NCBI RefSeq assembly: GCF_042788235.1
Contig: NZ_JBHZOL010000044.1
Span: forward strand, 22,669 to 86,668
Reading direction: 5' to 3'
Length of the DNA stretch: 64,000 nt
DNA from: Sphaerothrix epifaneia
Lineage (GTDB): Bacteria > Cyanobacteriota > Cyanobacteriia > Phormidesmidales > Phormidesmidaceae
The stretch's first letter is position 1, and each line of letters opens with the position of its first letter. Positions 8,655-17,340 of the stretch are shown piece by piece. The notes under the pieces were generated by a model. The model was not told the origin of the DNA. It made no database searches and saw only the letters and a list, made by a program, of their open reading frames with translations. Both the position numbers and the translations under genes were made by a program.

Positions 8655-10628
8655 CTAGAATTCGTTGACTCTGAAATTTTCAAACTGTTCAATCAAATCA
8701 ACAATAGAGTATCGCTTTTGAATCAGCTCTTCTTGGCGTATCCTTTGATCGCTAGCGTAAGCTTCACTTGATTTGTCTGCTAAATATTTCACGTGCCTAC
8801 TCCATTGCTGAACCAGTTCGTTTTGCTGCTCTAAAGTTGTGGCTTCCATCACTTGAGTGAGCAATCGATTTGCTAACGCAAGATTTTGGGGGTTATACTC
8901 CTCACTATCGAAACCACATAGAATACTGAACCAGTCAGCGATCAGTAAGCTTGCCTCTCTCATCGGTTGTCTTACACCACAGTTGCGATGCCCAGGATGA
9001 AAAACCCACTCCACCAAAAGCTTTAGATTCTCATCGGCAAGGTCATGATCTAAATCTGCAAATAGCTGATACTTTGGTGGATAGCATCCGAAGTCGCTCT
9101 GTTCTAGTTCGCTTGCAATATACAGTGAGTATTTGTAGATCAAGCACAAAGCGAAAACTTCAACCTGGTTATAACCTTTTTCTCTCATTTGCTCTTCAGG
9201 AACCCAGGTTCTGATTTCTCTTAAAATCTCATAGATATCATTTTGGCTGTCTCTCAGTTTGGAGAAGAGAATTTGACGAGTATAATTGCCAATCAAACGG
9301 CTTGGCTCATTCAGCAACTTGCGTATCCAGAAGAGCCAATCGAATTTAGGAACGGATTGGAGCAGCGCTACCAAAGCTAAAAGAGCTTCTTGATTCTGGT
9401 CGTCTATCTGTCGGTTCAGAAAAGCGTCAATCTCAGGATTGAGAATAGGATAATCGAGCATCCTCTGAATCAGAATTGCGACACGCGAAATCAAAAATTG
9501 GCCTCGATAATCTTCCTTAATCTCTCCAATAAAAGCAGAAAATGATCTGAACTCTTCCTGCTTCCTTTTGTCCTCAGGAAATAACATTCTTGCAATGTCA
9601 GTCGCGCTGATATCCAAGCCAATTTTTCGCAGCTTTGGAATATCATTGAATAAGCTAAATAAGTTGAGAATATTGGTCAACCATTGCTCTCCGTAAAAGG
9701 AATGATCTGAGCTAACAGCCATCTCGATAGAAATTTCAACTGCACTCTTAACCACTTCATTAGAGAAGTCAAGCAGCAATAGCCTTGCTCTTTCAAACCG
9801 ATCACTTGAATAGTCGAGCCCACGATTTTCAAAATAAGATTTTAGATCGTCTCTAAGGTAAGGTAGTTCAAAATCCAAACCTTTAATAGAATTCTCAAGA
9901 GAGGACCATGTAAGATGACATTCTTCCATGACCCTATCAAAATCATAAGTGCTATCTTCTTGCCACACTTCATAAAGGCTTTTTCGAATCTTAGTTGTCT
10001 TGGGTTGATCCTCCACAGGGATCTCTACGGGAATATCAACGTAAGTGAACTGATCCTTTAGTAAGAAAGCAAATGTACGTCTAAAGTCATTTCTACTCAA
10101 TCTTGGGAAAAAAGTCACTAAATAAAAAATAGTTTTCTTAATCGGATCTTGAAGTCGTATGAGTTTATCCGCAAACACTTTCTTGGGAATATCATCTGAC
10201 TGAGAAGAATTAGAGCCAGATTGTTCTTCTTTACCTTTTTCCTCTTCCTGAAAGTCTGACCAATAAGCGTTGTTCGTGTTTCCATACTCGCCGAGAATGA
10301 TGTCTGCTTTCGGCTTATTAATTTCTTCATCGTCAATGAAATCAGCGGATGTTTCTTCTGTTTGACTTGTTACGCTCTGCTTTGATTCTTCTTTAAAGGT
10401 TTCAATCTCTTCAATGACCTCTTTTATATCTTGGCATATTGTTTTTAAGCTTTCTTTGTGAGCTATTATTATGTTTTCAAGGTCTCCTGTTGCTGAGGAA
10501 CTAGCTCGATTCCTCATGTTTTCAAATTTATTTATTGCGTTATTCTGCTTTTTGCGTTGTCTTTCTAATTCAGTAAGCCTTTCTTGTTTCCACTCCAATT
10601 CTTGTGTGATGAAATCGCTGTTTGGCAT
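8655..10628 (-). CDS. Helical protein with N-terminal adaptor coiled coil
   Basis: Encodes 657 residues. Residues 1-85 are a coiled coil that contains ENMRNRASSSATGDLENIII, identical to a segment near the C-terminus of the upstream nucleosidase gene. Residues 90-150 are acidic linker. The rest (about 150-657) is helix-rich, with a NDFRRTFAFLLKDQFTY segment and a WSSLENSIKGLDFELPYL segment. I see no P-loop, nuclease or protease motif and do not recognise the family. The gene starts 28 bases after the nucleosidase stop codon. The shared coiled coil suggests the two products bind each other through like-with-like pairing, as effector-associated adaptor domains do; this is inference. Confidence 0.7.
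   Translation of the reverse strand: MPNSDFITQELEWKQERLTELERQRKKQNNAINKFENMRNRASSSATGDLENIIIAHKESLKTICQDIKEVIEEIETFKEESKQSVTSQTEETSADFIDDEEINKPKADIILGEYGNTNNAYWSDFQEEEKGKEEQSGSNSSQSDDIPKKVFADKLIRLQDPIKKTIFYLVTFFPRLSRNDFRRTFAFLLKDQFTYVDIPVEIPVEDQPKTTKIRKSLYEVWQEDSTYDFDRVMEECHLTWSSLENSIKGLDFELPYLRDDLKSYFENRGLDYSSDRFERARLLLLDFSNEVVKSAVEISIEMAVSSDHSFYGEQWLTNILNLFSLFNDIPKLRKIGLDISATDIARMLFPEDKRKQEEFRSFSAFIGEIKEDYRGQFLISRVAILIQRMLDYPILNPEIDAFLNRQIDDQNQEALLALVALLQSVPKFDWLFWIRKLLNEPSRLIGNYTRQILFSKLRDSQNDIYEILREIRTWVPEEQMREKGYNQVEVFALCLIYKYSLYIASELEQSDFGCYPPKYQLFADLDHDLADENLKLLVEWVFHPGHRNCGVRQPMREASLLIADWFSILCGFDSEEYNPQNLALANRLLTQVMEATTLEQQNELVQQWSRHVKYLADKSSEAYASDQRIRQEELIQKRYSIVDLIEQFENFRVNEF
10471..10530. 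repeat. 60-bp direct repeat, copy 1 (inside 657-residue gene)
   Basis: This 60-base segment is identical to 10733-10792, in the same orientation, 262 bases apart. It encodes the core of the shared coiled-coil module. A second shared stretch (10558-10584 and 10820-10846, 27 bases) follows at the same distance, so the duplication was about 115 bases or more and has diverged between the two conserved blocks. Confidence 0.95.
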
Positions 10629-10656
10629 AATAGTTTACATTGCTCAAATATTTCAG

Positions 10657-11646
10657 TTACTCGCCAATCTCATTCCTGATTTTGCTAATTTCCTGATCTA
10701 CTTTTTCCAAGCTCTCTTTGCGAGATATGATGATGTTTTCAAGGTCTCCTGTTGCTGAGGAACTAGCTCGATTCCTCATGTTTTCAAATTTAGCTATTTC
10801 CTGAAGTAGCTCTGTACGCTGTCTTTCTAATTCAGTAAGCCTTTCTAGCTCCCGCTGCGTTCTGGGTTGTTTCATGCGGGCAGGTGAGACTCTTTGCTCT
10901 TCTTTGCCTTTCGGCAGTTTCGCTAACAGTTCAAAGGCAAATGCGCTCGCATGACGAGCCGCGATTTCTTGAAACCCTTCCACGTCAGCTTTGCTTTTTC
11001 CATCAATCAAATCCGAAATCCCACGAATCACGATCGCAGGAACCGCATGATTGATACGGGCAGCCTCTAATAAACCGAACCCATCCATCTCTACAGCAAC
11101 CGCGTCTCCATAATGAGATCTTAAGAAATTAAAAATGTCTGATTCTTTGGAGGCAACGACCTTCTCACCTGATGCAATGGGTGCAACGAAAACCCGTGGA
11201 ATTGTTGCTGGACTAGGATGCAAGCGTTTTAGCCAATCGCCTCTTTTTGCTTCCGCTCTTGCTCGTTGCTCCAAACTGTGGGCAGATAAAACTACCTCAG
11301 GTCTAGGTCTAAATGTTTGTTCTGCTTTACCCGACTCATAGCCGTATACTTTAGTCGAAGCAACCACATCCCCCAGTGCCACGTCCTTTACTCCTCCAGC
11401 CACTCCTACGAACAGAACGACCTCTGGGCTAAAATGCGCGATCGCCCGTTCCGTTTCTACCGCGGAGCCAATATTACCTGCACCAATCTCAGCGATCACA
11501 ATTTCCCAATTTCGACCCTGAACAGAAAATATTCCCCGTTCGTAGATAGTCCCCTGGCGATGCGTTTCTTCTCGAAGATCCGTCAAGTGCTCATGGACAG
11601 CTAAGTATTCAGTAGATAAAGCAGTCACTATCACTGCACGGGGCAT
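10657..11646 (-). CDS. PNP/MTAN-fold nucleosidase with coiled-coil tail
   Basis: Encodes 329 residues. Residues 1-245 are a nucleoside phosphorylase/nucleosidase (PNP_UDP_1, MTAN-like) domain: IAEIGAGNIG, VGVAGGVKDVALGD, IASGEKV, AVEMDGFG and VIRGISDL. The Ser-Asp pair that normally supplies the catalytic aspartate is present. The ribose-binding ME(G) glutamate reads as aspartate (VEMDG), a conservative change. Residues about 265-329 are a coiled coil shared with the next gene. Such domains cleave the N-glycosidic bond of nucleosides or nucleotides; in defence contexts PNP domains act as effectors, but the substrate here cannot be read. A good ribosome site (AGAGGA) lies 7 bases before the ATG. 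It is the first gene of the leftward four-gene operon and a paralogue of the divergent gene at 12690. Confidence 0.85.
   Translation of the reverse strand: MPRAVIVTALSTEYLAVHEHLTDLREETHRQGTIYERGIFSVQGRNWEIVIAEIGAGNIGSAVETERAIAHFSPEVVLFVGVAGGVKDVALGDVVASTKVYGYESGKAEQTFRPRPEVVLSAHSLEQRARAEAKRGDWLKRLHPSPATIPRVFVAPIASGEKVVASKESDIFNFLRSHYGDAVAVEMDGFGLLEAARINHAVPAIVIRGISDLIDGKSKADVEGFQEIAARHASAFAFELLAKLPKGKEEQRVSPARMKQPRTQRELERLTELERQRTELLQEIAKFENMRNRASSSATGDLENIIISRKESLEKVDQEISKIRNEIGE
10733..10792. repeat. 60-bp direct repeat, copy 2 (inside nucleosidase gene)
   Basis: Partner of 10471-10530. It lies in the 3' part of the nucleosidase gene and encodes the same residues in the same frame. Recombination between the copies would fuse the nucleosidase to the 657-residue protein in frame (both genes read with the same codon phase across the repeat). 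Confidence 0.95.
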
Positions 11647-12689
11647 TGGTCAATCCTCTGATTAACTGAAATCTCCACTATTTTGACAATTCAACTCTGA
11701 ACTGACCACAGCTCAGAGAATTTCTTTAGATTGTGCCTGTGCATAGAATCCGAAAGGTTTTGGTCGATAAGCCTATTACTTCAGACTCAATCAACGAGTT
11801 TTCCAGGGTTTACAGACATCGCGGAGTCTAAACACAGTTTTTTGATGAGCATAAATGCTTGGAGCCGTAACCTTCAGCAAAGCGTTTCAGCTCTAAAGAC
11901 CAAAGTTTCTCCATGTCTATGCACGGGCCAGCGGTAAAGATGCAGGAGTCCGTCACTACCCCGTTCACCTGAACTTCTACCCAAAATGAGTATCCTTCAT
12001 AAGGACGCATCGTTGTTCACCTTCGGCGTCCAAGCAGTTTGGGAAAGGGCCAAAGGCTGTGATGGCATCCGGTGGTTCACAGACGGTGAGCGGCGCTATG
12101 ATTAGGAGCTATGGAAACTAGCCAGTGTCTACCTTAGATTGGGAGACGTATATCCTGGTTATGGTCATTGAAAGGTTTGGCGAGAAGGGCCAGAGGTGGC
12201 CATGAAGATTAAGGGTTCTCAGGGCCAGAGACGGGTTGAGTGGCTCAAAGTAGAGCATCCCCTCATCGCTATCAGTTCGCTCAGGGAGGTCCACGCTAAT
12301 CACAATGAGTCTCACAATGCTGCATTGAGGAGACTATGTAGTGCTTATTGAAGACGAGAGAACCTCTACGCGAAAAAGCGATCCGGTTTGCAGTGGATGT
12401 TAGATGTATAGAGGCTGAATCCATAATTGGGTCAACCCTCACTGGGGTCTCGGCAGAAAGACAGCACCAGCAATGCAGATGGGGGTTTGCTCAAGGCTAA
12501 CAATATTCGAACTCCTCAATAGCAGAGGATTTGAACTCATGCCCTCTTAACAGGCCAGCACTCGAGTACTACTCGCTATATCCTAAAGCCCAACTTCTTG
12601 AACGAAGTCAAATAAATTCTCTAGAGTCTGGGCAAATTCTAAGCCAGTAGCCAAAATAGTAGATATTTGGCCATTCCGAGGATTCACCT
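11647..12689. other. 1-kb divergent intergenic region between two PNP operons
   Basis: This spacer separates two head-to-head paralogous PNP genes. The 20 or so bases next to each start codon are alike (GAGGATT-ACC-ATGCCCCG), so the leader was copied along with the gene. The middle holds short frames on the minus strand (11828-12010, listed separately, and 12118-12315) that could be small genes or gene remnants, and a tRNA-like relic around 12511-12600 on the minus strand. I see no convincing promoter hexamers or long inverted repeats. The start-proximal ends must contain both operon promoters. Confidence 0.5.
11828..12010 (-). CDS. Possible small hypothetical protein (60 aa)
   Basis: A 60-residue frame with an AAGGTG ribosome-site-like sequence about 7 bases before its ATG. 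The residues have a natural composition (SFWVEVQVNG, EKLWSLELKRFAEG), unlike typical shadow frames. It lies in the spacer between the divergent PNP operons and has no partner in the window. It may equally be the relic of a longer gene. No function can be suggested. Confidence 0.25.
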   Translation of the reverse strand: MRPYEGYSFWVEVQVNGVVTDSCIFTAGPCIDMEKLWSLELKRFAEGYGSKHLCSSKNCV

Positions 12690-15281
12690 ATGCCCCGTGC
12701 TGTGATACTGACGGCCCTTCCCATAGAGTACCTAGCAGTCCGGGCTCATCTCACTGAGCTACAGGAAGAGATGCATCCTCAAGGAACCATCTATGAGAGA
12801 GGGAGATTTTCTGCCGACTACCAAGTATGGGAAGTTGGGATTGCTGAGGTCGGAGCCGGGAATGCCGGAGCGGCTGTTGAGGCAGAAAGAGCGATCGCCT
12901 ACTTCAAGCCTGATGTCCTCCTCTTCGTCGGGATTGCTGGAGGCATTAAAGACGTCGCGATCGGTGACATCGTCGCAGCAACCAAGGTTTATGGATACGA
13001 ATCAGGCAAAGTAGAGAGCCAATTTTTCACTCGCCCGACGGTAGGTCAGTCCACCTATGCTCTAGTACAGAGGGCCAAGTCAGAAAAGAGAAAAGGAGAT
13101 TGGTTACACCGGCTCTCCAATAGCTTGGAATCTCAACCTAGTGTCTTTGTAGCTCCGATAGCTGCTGGTGAAAAGGTGATTGCCTCCAGGGAGTCAGATT
13201 TATATCAATTTTTGAGGAGTAGCTATAACGACGCGATCGCTGTTGAGATGGAAGGATTTGGGTTTCTAAGTGCTGCCTTTGCCTACCCTAATATCCAATC
13301 AATTGTGATTCGTGGCATTTCCGATTTGATCGAGGACAAGAATACAGTTGATCCCAAGCAAGGTAACGAGGAAGAACGGCAGGAACGAGCTTCACGCCAT
13401 GCCAGCGCCTTCGCCTTCGAGGTGTTGGCTAAATATACTGTTGAACGCTTGTCTAGTACTGCAACAACCGCTAGTCAATCTAGTTCGCCCTCACCTCAAG
13501 CAACTCCCATATCGCTCAACTTACCTGATTCGGCTCAAAACATAGATCTCGAAGCGGCACCACCTAAAGTCTTCATTAGCTACAGCCATGATTCTCAAGG
13601 ACATAGAGAACGAGTGCTAGCCTTAGCTGATCGCCTTCGCGATGACGGAATCGATGCCAATATTGACCAGTACGAAAACCCTCCAGCAAAAGGTTGGCAG
13701 CGGTGGATGCTGGATGAGGTTGAAGCCGCAGAGCATGTCTTGATTGTTTGTACAGAGGTGTACAACCGCCGGTTTCGGGGCCAGGAAGAGATAGGCAAAG
13801 GCAAGGGTGTCACCTGGGAAGGTGGTGTCATTATTCAAGAGCTTTATGATGCTCAGGGCGTGAATTCCAAATTCATCCCTGTCACCTTTAATGCTCAAGA
13901 TGTTGAAGTCGTTCCAAACCCCCTTCGCAGCACGACTGTCTACAGACTGGATACAGCAGATGGCTACGAGCAACTCTACCGCCGTTTGACGAATCAACCC
14001 ATCACTCGCAAACCTCAATTAGGAAAGTTACGAACTTTACCCCCCCGCGATCGCAAACAGCTCTTTCTGGATGAACCGCAGCCTTCTATCAACGAAGATT
14101 TGTCAGAACTTCAAGCCCGCCCCTTAAATTTCTTTGCTCTGGATGATCGATGGGTTGGACGAACGGACTTAATCCAAGACCTCAGTCATCGAATTCGAGA
14201 ATCCTGCCGCCTGCTCATTCTGGTAGGCATGACAGGAATCGGCAAAACCGCTCTGGGTGAACGGCTTGCGGTAGAGCTCGAAAGTTGGTTTAACGGAGAT
14301 TGGTCCTATTTTCAGCAAGAGAACTTCGATGATGAGCAGCAGTCTTCAGACTTTGCCAGTGTTGCTGCCCGCTGGCTAGAGAAATGGGGAGAACTAATCA
14401 CCCCTGACGATCGCAAAGATCCTCAGCGGTTATCATACCGACTGGTTAAACACCTTTGTGAGAACCGCTACCTGGTGCAGATGGACTCCCTAGAGAACAT
14501 CTTGCGGGGGAATGAGGAAGAGGGCTGGAATGACTTTAAGGATGAATGGTGGGTCAAATTCTTCGAGAGTTATTTGAAGGCAGACACCTGTCAGAGCTGC
14601 ATTATCCTGACATCTCAAGATTTGCCTGGACAGATTGAAGCAATTGGGACACGAACGCAAAACTTCTGGTACTGCCAACCTTTGAGCGGACTAGAGAGAC
14701 CCGAGCAGATTGCGTTGTTCGAAAAAATAGAGCTAGATGTCACCCCTAACTCGGAAGGTAGACCTTACTTAGAGCGTATTGGGGCCGCCTATGAGGGACA
14801 CCCTTTAGCCTTGCGAGTAATTGCTGGAGAAATCAAGAACAGACCTTTTGACGGCAATGTGACTGCATACTGGAACCGATACGGCAACGAGGTTGAGGAG
14901 GTCGAGAAGGCGATCGCTCAGGCCCAAGAAGGTCAGTCAACTGGCATGGATAAGTTTCAGCTCGATCGATTTACCAAGACCTTGAGAAGAAATGTGCGAT
15001 CACGGCTAGACAAAACCTTTGCTCGCTTAAAAGAAGATGCCCAGTGGGCCTATATCATGCTGTGCGAAACCTCAGTTTATCGTTGTGCTGTTCCCGAAGA
15101 TTTCTGGCTTAGCCATTTGGAAGATTGGGATCGAGATGAAGATGAACAAAGGGCAGCTTTAGACGCTTTGCGAGATCGGTATCTAGTTGAGGAGCTAATT
15201 GATCGAAACCAATACTTATTGAGACAGCATAATTTAATTCGTAGTGTCTCCTTAGAGAATCTAATGACCTTGGATAGTTGA
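12690..15281 (+). CDS. PNP nucleosidase-SEFIR-STAND NTPase fusion
   Basis: Encodes 863 residues with three domains. Residues 1-250 are a PNP/MTAN-like domain with GAGN (about 55-58), GIAGG (81-85), AAGEK (158-162), VEMEGFG (185-191) and IRGISDL, so the active-site motifs look intact. Residues 293-435 are a SEFIR domain (KVFISYSHDS, then DANIDQYENPP and WEGGVIIQELY), a TIR relative that makes homotypic contacts. Residues about 480-850 are a STAND-type NTPase: P-loop GMTGIGKTA near 513, a LVQMDSLENIL Walker-B-like segment, LEGHPLALR-like motif (YEGHPLALRV) and a winged-helix end. This is an NLR-like plan with the effector at the N-terminus: the NTPase would sense or oligomerise, SEFIR recruit, and PNP degrade a nucleotide. 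It starts the rightward cluster and is paralogous to the divergent PNP gene over the first domain. Confidence 0.9.
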   Translation: MPRAVILTALPIEYLAVRAHLTELQEEMHPQGTIYERGRFSADYQVWEVGIAEVGAGNAGAAVEAERAIAYFKPDVLLFVGIAGGIKDVAIGDIVAATKVYGYESGKVESQFFTRPTVGQSTYALVQRAKSEKRKGDWLHRLSNSLESQPSVFVAPIAAGEKVIASRESDLYQFLRSSYNDAIAVEMEGFGFLSAAFAYPNIQSIVIRGISDLIEDKNTVDPKQGNEEERQERASRHASAFAFEVLAKYTVERLSSTATTASQSSSPSPQATPISLNLPDSAQNIDLEAAPPKVFISYSHDSQGHRERVLALADRLRDDGIDANIDQYENPPAKGWQRWMLDEVEAAEHVLIVCTEVYNRRFRGQEEIGKGKGVTWEGGVIIQELYDAQGVNSKFIPVTFNAQDVEVVPNPLRSTTVYRLDTADGYEQLYRRLTNQPITRKPQLGKLRTLPPRDRKQLFLDEPQPSINEDLSELQARPLNFFALDDRWVGRTDLIQDLSHRIRESCRLLILVGMTGIGKTALGERLAVELESWFNGDWSYFQQENFDDEQQSSDFASVAARWLEKWGELITPDDRKDPQRLSYRLVKHLCENRYLVQMDSLENILRGNEEEGWNDFKDEWWVKFFESYLKADTCQSCIILTSQDLPGQIEAIGTRTQNFWYCQPLSGLERPEQIALFEKIELDVTPNSEGRPYLERIGAAYEGHPLALRVIAGEIKNRPFDGNVTAYWNRYGNEVEEVEKAIAQAQEGQSTGMDKFQLDRFTKTLRRNVRSRLDKTFARLKEDAQWAYIMLCETSVYRCAVPEDFWLSHLEDWDRDEDEQRAALDALRDRYLVEELIDRNQYLLRQHNLIRSVSLENLMTLDS

Positions 15282-15362
15282 GAATTTCGTATAGCCATCC
15301 AATCTTGCCAAAAAGCCTTTGACTCAAGTAATTAGTTTTGAAAAATTAAAGTTTTGCCTAAA

Positions 15363-17114
15363 ATGGATTCTCCGCATAGCGATCCTGCTGAAATAAATAG
15401 CATAGAAACTAGAGAAGTATCCTCGACACAAAAGGATGTAGAGCGGTTTGTCAATTTGGGCAATCAAGATCAGTATGAGGGAAACTATGGAAAAGCTACA
15501 GAAAGGTATTTACAAGCATTAGAGCTTTTATACCAAATTCGAAACTGTAAAGTTCAAGAATTGGAAAGCGCTTTGGCTTCCTTGAGAGCGCTTATCTTGG
15601 CTAAATTAGGCGACAATTTCAGCTACTTAGGTCAACATGAGATTGCCCTAAAATATTATGAACAACAGCTTAGAATAGCAGAAAGCGGCGCGAGCAAGTT
15701 GAGCGAAGCATCTGCTTATCATAATATAGGGTTTTGCTACTATTTTATGAATTCTTATGGAACCTCAATTGAATTTCAACAGCGAAGTCAAGAAGTTTTA
15801 CAAGGCTTAGAAGACAGTATTGAGTTAAAAGAAATAGAATGTAGCACACATCTTTGCGTTGGGCTGAACAAGCATAGACTAGAAGATTATGGAGAGGCGA
15901 ATGATCACTATCAAAAGTCTCTAAATATTGCAAGAGGATTTAGCTTGCAGGCCAAAGAAGCTGAAGCAATTATTAGATTTAACTCTCTGCATGGAGAGAA
16001 ACTAAGTTTAGAGAGTAACGATTTTGACAAAAAAGAAATAGAAACGATAATGGGAGACTTGCATTATGCAATACGCATTATTGATAAGAATCCTTATCTA
16101 AAGGTTTTAGGATTAAGAGAACTTGCAAAAATTCATGAGGCCACTGATTTCGATATTGCCCGGAAATACTATGAAGACGCCCTTGCTATTTCGTTGTCAT
16201 ACAAGATTTGGTTTTCTGATACTCTTGAGGATGACATTCAAAGAGTCCTAAAAAAGAAACGAGAGCTTACTGAACAGGAATACGCTCTTGAAGAGCAAGA
16301 TTGGTATCATGAAAACTTTCCTAAGATACCAGAGGTTGATAGAGAAGCCATAGACTCTTCTGGCTTCAAGGCAGAGTTCGCTGTTGTAACTGCTACTTCA
16401 ATAGAGCTCAAAGCAGTAGTTCATTTGCTAGAAGATGATCCTGATAATAGTTCATTACCTTGTCGGGTCTACACTCAGCATGGACAATATTATCTCGGAA
16501 GATTTGGTCAATATGCAACAGTAGTCACTCAATGTCGTATGGGTACACGTGATGAGAGAAGTGCAGGTTTTGTCACTCAGAAAGCCATAGAGTTATGGGA
16601 TCCAAAAGCCATAATTATGGTCGGAATTGCTTTCGGAAAAAGCCCAAAAGATCAGAAGATCGCTGATGTATTAGTTGCCACAGAAATCATTGACTATGAG
16701 GTCAACCGTGTTGGGCTAGATGGCATTGTAGATCGAGGAACTCGACCACTTAGCAGTAGAAATTTTTTAAGCCTATTTGAACAGGCCTATGAATGGCAGT
16801 TTCATCGTCCTGACGGTTCTCCCTGCGAGTTAATTCCTGGCCCTGTTTTATCTGGAGAAAAACTTATAGATAATGCAGAGTTTAAGGCCAATTTATTCGA
16901 AAGATTTCCACATGCCAAAGGTGGAGAAATGGAAGGAATAGGCTTTTGCCATGCGGCCAATTCACTCAAGAAACCTTGGATTTTAGTAAAGGCAATATGT
17001 GATTGGGCAGATGGAAGAAAAAATGACAAGCATCAGCCATTAGCAGCCGCAGCTTCTATCAGTCTTGTGCATTATGTCTTATCACAGAGAACCATTATGG
17101 ATAGCTTCGAGTAA
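15363..17114 (+). CDS. TPR-PNP nucleosidase fusion
   Basis: Encodes about 583 residues from the ATG at 15363; an in-frame TTG three codons upstream is less likely. Residues 20-290 are TPR repeats (LGDNFSYLGQHEIALKYYE, IGFCYYFMNSYGTSIEFQQ). Residues about 335-575 are a PNP-fold nucleosidase of a different subtype from the neighbours: FAVVTATSIELKAV, MVGIAFGKSP, SGEKLID, GGEMEGIGF and AICDWADG. The GEMEG ribose-binding glutamate and the catalytic aspartate (CDW) are both present. The order TPR then PNP is the reverse of the gene before it. AT content is higher than in that gene. It lies between the PNP-SEFIR-STAND gene and the TPR array, so the TPR part may dock onto the TPR proteins that follow; this is inference. 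Confidence 0.85.
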   Translation: MDSPHSDPAEINSIETREVSSTQKDVERFVNLGNQDQYEGNYGKATERYLQALELLYQIRNCKVQELESALASLRALILAKLGDNFSYLGQHEIALKYYEQQLRIAESGASKLSEASAYHNIGFCYYFMNSYGTSIEFQQRSQEVLQGLEDSIELKEIECSTHLCVGLNKHRLEDYGEANDHYQKSLNIARGFSLQAKEAEAIIRFNSLHGEKLSLESNDFDKKEIETIMGDLHYAIRIIDKNPYLKVLGLRELAKIHEATDFDIARKYYEDALAISLSYKIWFSDTLEDDIQRVLKKKRELTEQEYALEEQDWYHENFPKIPEVDREAIDSSGFKAEFAVVTATSIELKAVVHLLEDDPDNSSLPCRVYTQHGQYYLGRFGQYATVVTQCRMGTRDERSAGFVTQKAIELWDPKAIIMVGIAFGKSPKDQKIADVLVATEIIDYEVNRVGLDGIVDRGTRPLSSRNFLSLFEQAYEWQFHRPDGSPCELIPGPVLSGEKLIDNAEFKANLFERFPHAKGGEMEGIGFCHAANSLKKPWILVKAICDWADGRKNDKHQPLAAAASISLVHYVLSQRTIMDSFE

Positions 17115-17130
17115 GCCCTAATAGTAAATA

Positions 17131-17340
17131 TTGAAAAGCAAATTAGTCTATTTTTATTTTATATCAGATTTCGCAAGAAAACTATTGATTATGAAATATT
17201 TACAGGATATTTTTTGGATGCAAGTTGTAAAGTATGTCCTCCAACTCTTCCAAGTAATAGTAGGCGGCAATCTAATAAGTGAAACTTGTATCTACCTTGC
17301 TGGTTCAGGAGGATTTCTAGGATTGAAACATAATGGTTAA
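17131..17340 (+). CDS. Possible small hydrophobic protein overlapping next start
   Basis: A 69-residue frame beginning with TTG and ending in a TAA that overlaps the ATG of the first array gene (ATGGTTAA). It is strongly hydrophobic in the middle (KYVLQLFQVIVGGNLI, CIYLAGSGGFLGL). An in-frame ATG further in (17191) would give about 50 residues. The overlap would fit translational coupling to the TPR array, but there is no good ribosome site and no homologue that I recognise. Confidence 0.25.
   Translation: MKSKLVYFYFISDFARKLLIMKYLQDIFWMQVVKYVLQLFQVIVGGNLISETCIYLAGSGGFLGLKHNG

Noticed and set aside
12511..12600. tRNA-like sequence on the minus strand (CTGTTAA loop, TTCAAAT T-loop, AGAGG/CCTCT stem)
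   Set aside because: The arms do not fold together: the anticodon stem mismatches, an extra six or seven bases interrupt the T-arm and the D-arm is too short. At most a tRNA relic, so not listed as a tRNA.
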